Shown piece by piece: positions 9,593 to 16,001 of a DNA stretch of 16,001 nucleotides. Position 1 is the first letter of the stretch, and each line of letters opens with the position of its first letter. Origin of the DNA: Gamarada debralockiae. Lineage: Eukaryota > Ascomycota > Leotiomycetes > Helotiales > Hyphodiscaceae. The stretch is from positions 1 to 16,001 of the forward strand of contig NXFV01000117.1 of the NCBI GenBank assembly GCA_002803225.1. Reading direction: 5' to 3'. The position numbers were made by a program, and so were the translations under genes. The notes beneath the pieces were generated by a model that ran no database searches, was not told where the DNA came from, and saw nothing but the letters and a program-made list of their open reading frames with translations.

Positions 9593-10272
9593 TTATTTAT
9601 TCCTTCGCCTGCGGACAGCGTGACTTCTTACTGCCTGGAGATATAAGACTTTGGATTGAGTTCTGGATAAGTGGTGGCGAGTACCTAGGTACTTGCGGTT
9701 GAACATAGGACTGCCCATTGGCCTAACTAGAAGAGTTGCCGAAAGAATTGGAATAGCACAGTAGAAATCATTTAGAGTTGTGATTTTTTGCAGTTCCTCA
9801 GGATCATGGATCGTGTACGGCCTGTTGTACATGGCACATAGGAACATTCGAAAAGCCTCTATCTCACGCTCTGGTTCGGGTACGAGTAAAAAGTTCTTGT
9901 CGACTTTGGGAGAGGCCTGTATCTAGTATTAGGTTATTACGTGTTTAATACAACCAACCAACTAGTACGCTATACCTTCACAGCTACTTCTAGCGCCCAC
10001 TCTCCATCACTGTCAACTACTGTCACATACTCATATCGGAATAGGGCCGAAGCTGGGACTTTGGCTTTGTCAGGAGAGTCCAGAAATTTACAAAAATAAG
10101 CCGAATGCAGCTTTAGAATGATAGAATGGACGTGGAACTCTTGCTTGAAGACACAGAGGCGGATGTCCGGTTTCAAGCCAGGCGATATAAAGACAACAGG
10201 AGCCGCAGGGGAATCAAGCTCGAATTTCCGTTTGTTGGAAGATGTTGGAGCCACTCCGCTGCCCTACGACAT
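9593..10272 (-). pseudogene. Fungal BTB/POZ-domain protein, probably decayed
   Basis: Two exons are visible: 10272/10254-9976 and 9916-9593, separated by a 59-nt intron (GTATAG...CTAATACTAGATACAG). Together they code about 200 residues. The BTB pattern is clear: KPDIRLCVFKQEFHVHSIIL, then KLHSAYFCKFLD, ASALFRYEYV, and an exon-2 part with PEPEREIEAFRMFLCAMYNR and NDFYCAIPILSATL, as in a large family of fungal BTB proteins. Such proteins often act in protein interaction or as Cullin-3 adaptors; this subfamily's role is unknown. The only nearby upstream ATG (10272) is followed by TCG and then TAG (10266-10264). Without it, translation would need GTG at 10254. The C-terminus after GSPMF is short and basic, unlike the longer family members I recall (about 300 residues). 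Both points favour a pseudogene, though an unseen 5' or 3' intron could rescue it. Confidence 0.7.
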
Positions 10273-10818
10273 CTCACGCCCTATCGAACCAGTCGCACCA
10301 GTAGTCGAGCGTGCAGACCTCCGTGCTGCAGCTTGAGAAGGTCCGTAGGAACAGAAATGTCACCGCATATCAATCGTTACGTGCGTGTCTGATTGAGAAC
10401 GAGGCAGCTTTATGGGCAGCTACTAGCTATCTGGGTGCGAAAAGGCGGGCTTGCTCGAACACAGCGTAATAAATAGAACCTAGTCCAATCAATATGCCAG
10501 GTAGGTATTCCTGTGCTTACCTGAGGGCAAATGCATCTTGTCTGTTCGTAAGAGATGATATCTGTAGGTCCAAAGTCGGACGACGTTGAAGCATCATCAT
10601 GAACACGTCGCAGGCCTACCCCTGGATGCGGGCGCTAGCGGAGAAGTCTAGCCCCACACTCCACTTTCAGACAGGCAGGGGTCCGTTGTCATGGAATTCC
10701 CTCAGCTGCGTAACCTCGAGTCCTCGACATCATCATCACCACCAACGACTTCAACAAACATAACATCGAGTACTCCTTTGGATGTCATGTAATATACCAG
10801 CAACAGTTTAACGACATC
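10273..10818. other. Divergent promoter region of the BTB and PQ-loop genes
   Basis: The two genes point away from each other, so their regulatory sequences should lie here. A 34-codon Ser/Thr-rich frame starts at ATG 10691 and stops before the PQ-loop start; it may be an upstream open reading frame. The frame of the PQ-loop start codon is also open upstream as far as a TAA near 10707, without another ATG in that stretch. No RNA gene or repeat is seen. Confidence 0.5.
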
Positions 10819-11956
10819 ATGGACTTCTTTCATGGACTCGCGGACGACCTGGCCAGCAAGCGCTGCGAGAAGCTCCAGGCGCCGAGTTACCTCAACCTAG
10901 CTCTATCCATGTAGGTACAACAGTCCTTTGTGCTTGCACACAACTCACATAGTTTCCAGCTTCATTCTCCTCGGCATTCTCGTGTCCTACCTCCCCCAGC
11001 ATTACCGAATCATCGCTCGCGGAACCTCCGAAGGCATATCCCCATACTTCATCCTTCTAGGCACGACCTCGGGAACAAGCGCTTTCGCCAACATACTTGT
11101 GCTTCCAGCATCTCGCGCAGATGTTTCATGCTGCAAGACCGTCAGCGCATTTGAGTGTGCTGCAGGACTTTTGGGTATCGCACAAGTCGGTGTACAGTGG
11201 TCTTGCTTCGTCCTCATGTACGCTACCCCAAGAAGGAAGGAACTGAAGCCTGCTAACACTCCGCAACAGACTAGTATTATTCCTCATATTCTTCCCTCGA
11301 ACCCCAACTCTCCCAAATAACATGGTTAAAACCCAATATACATGGCGAACAGCAGTCGCAGTGGCAGTGGTATGCCTTCTCCACGGCCTTGTTGTTACCA
11401 TTATCAGCGGGGCCTTGCTAATTGCACGACCACATCATCTCGGGACCTGGGCGAACGCATTGGGGATCATGGCAACGATACTAGCAGCAATACAATACCT
11501 GCCCCAGATCTGGATGACCTGGCATCTCGGTCACGTTGGAAGTTTGAGCATACCTATGATGCTCATCCAAACTCCTGGTAGCTTCGTATGGTCTGCGAGC
11601 TTGGCTGCTAGATTAGGTATCGAGGGTTGGAGTACATGGGGGGTTTTTCTGGTTACAGGCTGCCTACAGGGTTGTCTTTTGGTTATGGGAATTTGCTTTG
11701 AGATTAAGGCTAGACGGGAGAGGGATACTTTACAAGAAGTTGTAAGTGGCGATCTTGAGCTCTGTGGAAGAAACATGCTAATCCCGTGCAGTCCAGTGCA
11801 ACTTGTGGCGATGGTGGATATATTCCAACTGGAAGAGCTCACATTGAGACGGATGATGAAGGTAGCCCGAATGTCGAAGATGAAAACACACCCCTTATCA
11901 ATGGATCCAAGAAGTCTTCAGGGAAGTCGTCACGAACTCGAACTCCTAATCAATAG
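10819..11956 (+). CDS. PQ-loop repeat membrane protein
   Basis: Four exons: 10819-10910, 10960-11217, 11270-11741 and 11792-11956. Introns are 49, 52 and 50 nt (GTAGGT, GTACGC and GTAAGT donors; GCTAAC or GCTAAT branch sites in the last two). All joins are in frame and give 328 residues. There are two PQ-loop motifs, SYLPQHYRII (PQ at 43-44) and QYLPQIWMTW (PQ at 195-196), each starting a three-helix bundle, with about seven hydrophobic segments overall. PQ-loop proteins are transporters or sorting-related membrane proteins of vacuole/lysosome, Golgi and related membranes (Ypq1, cystinosin, KDEL receptor, SWEET). The substrate cannot be told here. The last exon codes a hydrophilic tail with EDENTPLI, fitting the [DE]xxxL[LI] signal used for AP-3 sorting to the vacuole. 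The start ATG at 10819 gives the short N-terminus usual before the first helix. An unspliced third exon would read to 12032, but spliced exon 4 gives a better tail. Confidence 0.88.
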
Positions 11957-12638
11957 ATCAGGAGGTATTACGCTGCATGTTTTTGAAAAGAGAAGGACTT
12001 CCTGTATAGATAGAAAAGAAGTCGTTGAATGAACAAGTTTTAGAGAAGCAGGTAGCCCGTATGTTGTTTGTGAAGTCCTGAATTATATCATTAGTTTTTG
12101 TTTTGGTTTCATCTCTTACTGAGAGCACGTGTGATACCCAGCGCAATCAGGAAGCGCTTACACTCGTATTTCGCCCCACTATAATATTATCTTATGTGTG
12201 AATTAATACAGTAGATAATGCTAGCTCCCGACTTAGCCGGGGGTACCACGCAATCCACAAGCCGACCTGCAACCCAAACCTAAATACTTTCTTGAAAACC
12301 CAATCAGATAGCGATACCAAGATGACCGATCGGCCCCCTCCCCCTCTACCTAACGGCCATCCTCCTCCTCCTCAAGCTACTTCAGCACCGACTCTGCCAT
12401 CCAAGTGAAGCTTCACTACCTTTCCCATGTCTTATAATACTCTCGGGTTTGCTCTGGCACGGCACGGCAGCGTATCCAGGAAAGGCTTTCGATTCATTCT
12501 CGGAGACGTTTGAAGAGATTACAAGTGTCCTTGGGCTAAGCTTACAGACCCGTAGCCACTTCTGGAATACCATCCCAGAGATATTATACTATGTTCCTGT
12601 GAGCAATATTGACTTGGTTTTGTCACTAGGATATTTTA
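11957..12638. other. Intergenic region between convergent PQ-loop and PD-(D/E)XK-like genes
   Basis: This is the 3' flank of two convergent genes. It contains a 28-residue proline-rich open frame starting at ATG 12322 and ending at TGA 12406-12408 (MTDRPPPPLPNG...), which could be a first exon or chance. A further open plus-strand stretch follows (12449-12636), but I could not join the two in frame with a plausible intron. No known domain is seen. Confidence 0.45.
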
Positions 12639-15506
12639 CTAACGGTCGTGGCGATGTATGTCGGGGATCTTCCGAGGGACCCCAAAGGAAACATGCCGAA
12701 GCTCCTCCAATTCTTCTCTGCGCTTCCAACCATCCAAAGAGGGGAGAGTGTACAGCTGGTCTCGGTTGGGGCCAATTCCTGGCGACTCTCGTTCACCCCA
12801 GGGTATCTTTCTTCTTCTTCTGCTTGGCTGATTGTCTTCGGATGTCATCCATTCCCATTCGTCTATGTGAGAAAACGACAGTCCATGTATGTGATCGGAC
12901 GTTGGTGGTGCACGGGTCCCAGGCGGGAGCTCATTTCTTTCAATCATGTAATTTAGAAGCATTTGTCGATACCACCGTAATGCACCTCGTTTTTCCATTG
13001 CCTCGCCACTGAGACGCTTTTCTCGTCCCGGGAAGCCGCCATGGTAAGGGACCGAGGTATCATGGTATGTGTAATAGACCATGCCAGTCTTGACCAGATT
13101 CGCAAGGATATCCAACCTATGTAACGAATCAGGTGGTTCTTGATTCTGACCAACGCGGAAAATACAAAACGGATAGTACTGACTCTGAAAGTATCCCGAT
13201 AGGTCGCGAATATTCCAGCTGTATAATAAAACAAACTCCTCGGTCCCTAGATTTGATTTGAGAGATGATGACGGTGGTTGTTTGGTTGATGGAGATCCAG
13301 GAGATTCCGAGAATTGAGTTGGAATGTCCCGGATGTCTTGGTGATAAGATTTCTTTGAAAATCGTATGAAGGACTCATTAGGCTCTCTCAGTCCCTTTGA
13401 GTAAGTCCGGTAAACCCTCGAGACGATGTCTTCGAGTTGAGGCAGAGTATGCAGTGAGACCAGAGTTAATCGAGCGCCTGGTTCTGCCAATTTACCAACG
13501 GTCATAGTAATTCGTTCGGCGGCGGAGACAAAATGGTCAGCCATTGAATCCTCTTGCAAGTATCCCAGTAAGTCATCCACATCATGCTCGCTGACTTTCT
13601 CTGGATTTAGCAACTTCTCTGATTCAAGGAGAGTTGCTCTGTACTGCGTTCTTTCCTTCAATGTCGTAAGAGATGCCTCATCGAAAGAAATGCAAGTGAG
13701 AGACCGAGTCACTTTCCATTCCCTGGAGAATCGGACGCGATAAATAATCGCAGCGAAGTTTGTGTGGCTCGGCTGCGAAGATAGTGGTGGTTCCCTCTTT
13801 CTGCCCGTCCATTGAGCTTCTAGGAAGGCAAGCACACGTTCCGATAATTGAAGGGTATGGCAGTTCACAGCGCTCCATGCATTGCGAGCCTTCGTTTTGT
13901 TAACCAAGCCATTCTTCGAAAGCGACTTGAGCACTTCGTCCACGTTCTGCCCGGTAATGTAGATGCACTCAAATCTATTTTCCACAAGGTTTGAAGGTCT
14001 GAAAACTCCTTCTGGTAAATCGAATCGTTTCCATCGAGACAAGTCAGGTTCCAAGAGAATGTGCGACGAAGTCCCCTGATTTAGACTGTGAGACGCAATA
14101 TCATCAGTTAGGGATTCCCAGTTGTAGTCGCCGACTGGATGGTCTGATTGCATTCTCGATCTCCAGTTCCGGAAGTGCCCTAGTGAATATATATCGCTAT
14201 CCGATGCTATGCTTTCACTGTCACTAAAATTATCTTCAGCCAGTGATTGGAGCTGACGATATATGCCAGTTCGATAGAGATCCCGAGCCCAATCAAATAT
14301 GTAGTCTATAATTAACAGAAGCTGGAGAGCTCCATCTCGTGAGTCCACACGCCCATACCAAAGATTGTGTATATTCTGTGAATTGTTAGTTGATTGTATT
14401 GTGATTTTCAAAGTAAGTAAATAGACAACCGAGAATCATACATAGGATTTGCGGGCGTTGCCTGCTTCATTGGCCGTATAGCATCCATAAACTCTCCAGT
14501 CCTCCCCTCTGTTTGAAAGAAACCAGACGAGAGATCCTCCCTGTTCTCCTAGCGGCCTCTGCGTTTCCAGTTGTAACTCCTCTTGCAATTCCAATAGTTT
14601 CCAAATCGGAAAAGCTGTTTGTCGTTCACAAGACTCGAAACTATCTCCCCTCTCTGTCTTTGCCTCTGAAATAAGGAAGGGGAAAATAATGGGGTTCGTC
14701 CGGTCGTCGAATGGGGTGATGTCAATCATTTTAGCCACTCGTTCCCGAACAGCGGCTGCAACCTGTTCTAATACACCTTCGAATCGCTTCGTTTGCTGAA
14801 GGCCGTATACACGATCTGGTTTTCGCGGTCTGAGTTCAGATGCTGCTTCCCCGCCATGTATTATCATGTCATCAGCCCGATCAGCGAACACCTTATTCAG
14901 CCCGATTCTCTCCCTGTCCAATTCCGAGGCTTAAGCTATTCGTTTGAATTTCAGATCAAGGCATTACTCACTGGTTCAGTAGCCTTTTTTCGGCAGGGCA
15001 CTTGCATGCAGTACGGTCCCGCTGTCGCTCCCGTAGCTCGACGCTAATGGGGCCCGAATTTTCAGGCACTACTTCAACCTCACTCCTCCACCACCGGCCT
15101 TTACATGTTGGCTCTGGACTATCAAATTATATGTATCACCTAGTTAGACTATGGTGAAGGAGGCTTACCATTCAATTTCAACTTCAAATCTTTGGTAGAC
15201 TATCTTCTCGAGGTCGAGCCTCCACTTCATCTCTGACGATTGATTGCCAACATTCCTGGATGCCGTATCCACGAGCCGCCGAGCACGGTCTTTGAGAGAC
15301 GACTTCCATAATATCTCTCCGGTCTCTAAATCACTCTTTTCGATATCATTGTAGTACGCATCAAAAAGTCGAGAACCGAGAAACGTTACATGTTGGAATG
15401 AAAGAAAGTGATGGCTCGGCCATGGATATGCAGGCCCTCTGACGAGAATGTTGTATTTCTTCAAAAGTCTCCGGTCCTCCCGGTCTCGATCGGCGTCTTT
15501 GTCCAT
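12639..15506 (-). CDS. Large fungal protein with PD-(D/E)XK-like pattern
   Basis: Four exons: 15506-15169, 15118-14972, 14913-14442 and 14375-12639. Introns are 50, 58 and 66 nt with CTAAC-type branch sites in the first and third. All joins are in frame and give 897 residues from the ATG at 15506. Residues 194-195 (RKPDRVYGL) and 245-247 (FPFLISEAKTE) form a PD...ExK arrangement about 50 residues apart, followed by QTAFPIWKLLELQ; this resembles PD-(D/E)XK nuclease-like domains common in fungi. A charged N-terminus with PAYPWPSHHFLSF precedes it, and ALQLLLIIDYIFDWARDLYR follows. The last ~550 residues have no domain I recognise; the end is Arg-rich (SRRRRK). Activity is not shown: it may be a nuclease or a fold without catalysis. 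The neighbouring PQ-loop gene is convergent, so no co-transcription is implied. Gene structure is solid; function is tentative. Confidence 0.8.
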
Positions 15507-16001
15507 GGTATTTCAATTGTGAGGAGATAGCATCGAATGGTGGCCCTTTTTAGGAGTTGCGACAGATCTTGACGATGTTGTCATAATGCTTTGTTGCCTG
15601 CAGGCAGCATGGTCTGCCACTCAGACCAAAATAGCATTTGGTGGGGTCACAGCCATTTCGCATCTGTGTATGGCGGGTCATATGGACTTTTTTCCAAAAA
15701 ACGATTTTGCTATTTCTTACTAACAAGTGTCCCAACTTCTTTAATATCACCACCCTATAGGTCACGTGGCATAGCTAATACCTATTTTATAGTCATTGGT
15801 CACTAATTTAATAAGCTTTTTATCTCTTATTTTTTTTATATTAAAGAGCTTTTTAAGATAAGTAAATTAGTAATTTGTGACGGCCCTAACGCTCTTAATA
15901 TTAAGCCCTAGCTCAATATAAGTGTGATAGCCCTGGGGAAAATCATGCCTGAGGCGTATTACTGAGATCACGTGACAAGTGGGTCTTACAATTGTAAGAA
16001 C
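15507..16001. other. AT-rich flank, possible decayed repeat element
   Basis: The first ~100 bases are the presumed promoter of the gene ending at 15506. From about 15720 the sequence is strongly AT-rich with short palindromes: CACGTG at 15763-15768, CTTAATATTAAG near 15895, TCACGTGA at 15968-15975, and a 16-bp perfect palindrome at the right edge. No coding is supported; open frames at 15550-15806 have no domain. The pattern suggests a decayed transposon or LTR fragment, but I cannot identify a family. Confidence 0.4.
15984..15999. repeat. 16-bp perfect palindrome
   Basis: TCTTACAATTGTAAGA equals its own reverse complement. It sits at the right edge of the window, 8 bases after another palindrome (TCACGTGA). 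It could mark an element terminus or a binding site; its context is cut off. Confidence 0.75.

Noticed and set aside
12449..13012. 187-codon plus-strand open frame
   Set aside because: It starts at TTG, has no domain, and its last ~370 bases are antisense to the well-supported minus-strand gene.

Overview
The window looks like nuclear DNA of a filamentous ascomycete (Pezizomycotina). The genes are split by short introns of about 50-66 nt with fungal GT...AG borders and CTAAC/CTAAT-type branch sites. The protein families are typical of such fungi: a PNP/NB-ARC/TPR NLR-like protein, a HET-domain protein, a BTB protein of the fungal type, a PQ-loop membrane protein, and a large fungal protein with a PD-(D/E)XK-like pattern. 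I cannot name the species. No rRNA, tRNA, CRISPR array or intact transposon was recognised.

Layout. Positions 1-961 are AT-rich with no supported gene. Positions 962-4283 (minus) hold an NLR-type gene: an N-terminal purine-nucleoside-phosphorylase-like domain, an NB-ARC ATPase, and a C-terminal run of tetratricopeptide/kinesin-light-chain repeats that are almost identical at DNA level (126-bp units). Just upstream on the same strand (about 5238-4970) is a broken synaptobrevin-type R-SNARE, with a frameshift and without the central 'zero-layer' arginine. Positions 5239-6850 are AT-rich with a degenerate direct repeat. Positions 6851-9042 (plus) hold a HET-domain gene that needs a 1-nt correction at a GGG run to read through. 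Positions 9593-10272 (minus) hold a BTB/POZ gene that appears decayed: TAG at codon 3 after the only upstream ATG, and a short C-terminus. Positions 10819-11956 (plus) hold a clean four-exon PQ-loop membrane protein with a possible vacuolar sorting motif. Positions 12639-15506 (minus) hold a four-exon, 897-residue protein with a PD...ExK pattern. Positions 15507-16001 look like decayed repeat DNA running off the window.

How the genes may work together. NB-ARC/TPR NLRs and HET-domain proteins are the two main classes of fungal self/non-self and cell-death proteins. In Neurospora an NLR (PLP-1) monitors a SNARE (SEC-9). An NLR, a SNARE-like relic and a HET gene within about 8 kb therefore make this a candidate allorecognition or immune island. 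Near-identical repeats in the NLR and decay in three neighbours suggest fast turnover. The PQ-loop and PD-(D/E)XK-like genes to the right look like ordinary intact neighbours. All functions are inferred from sequence patterns only.
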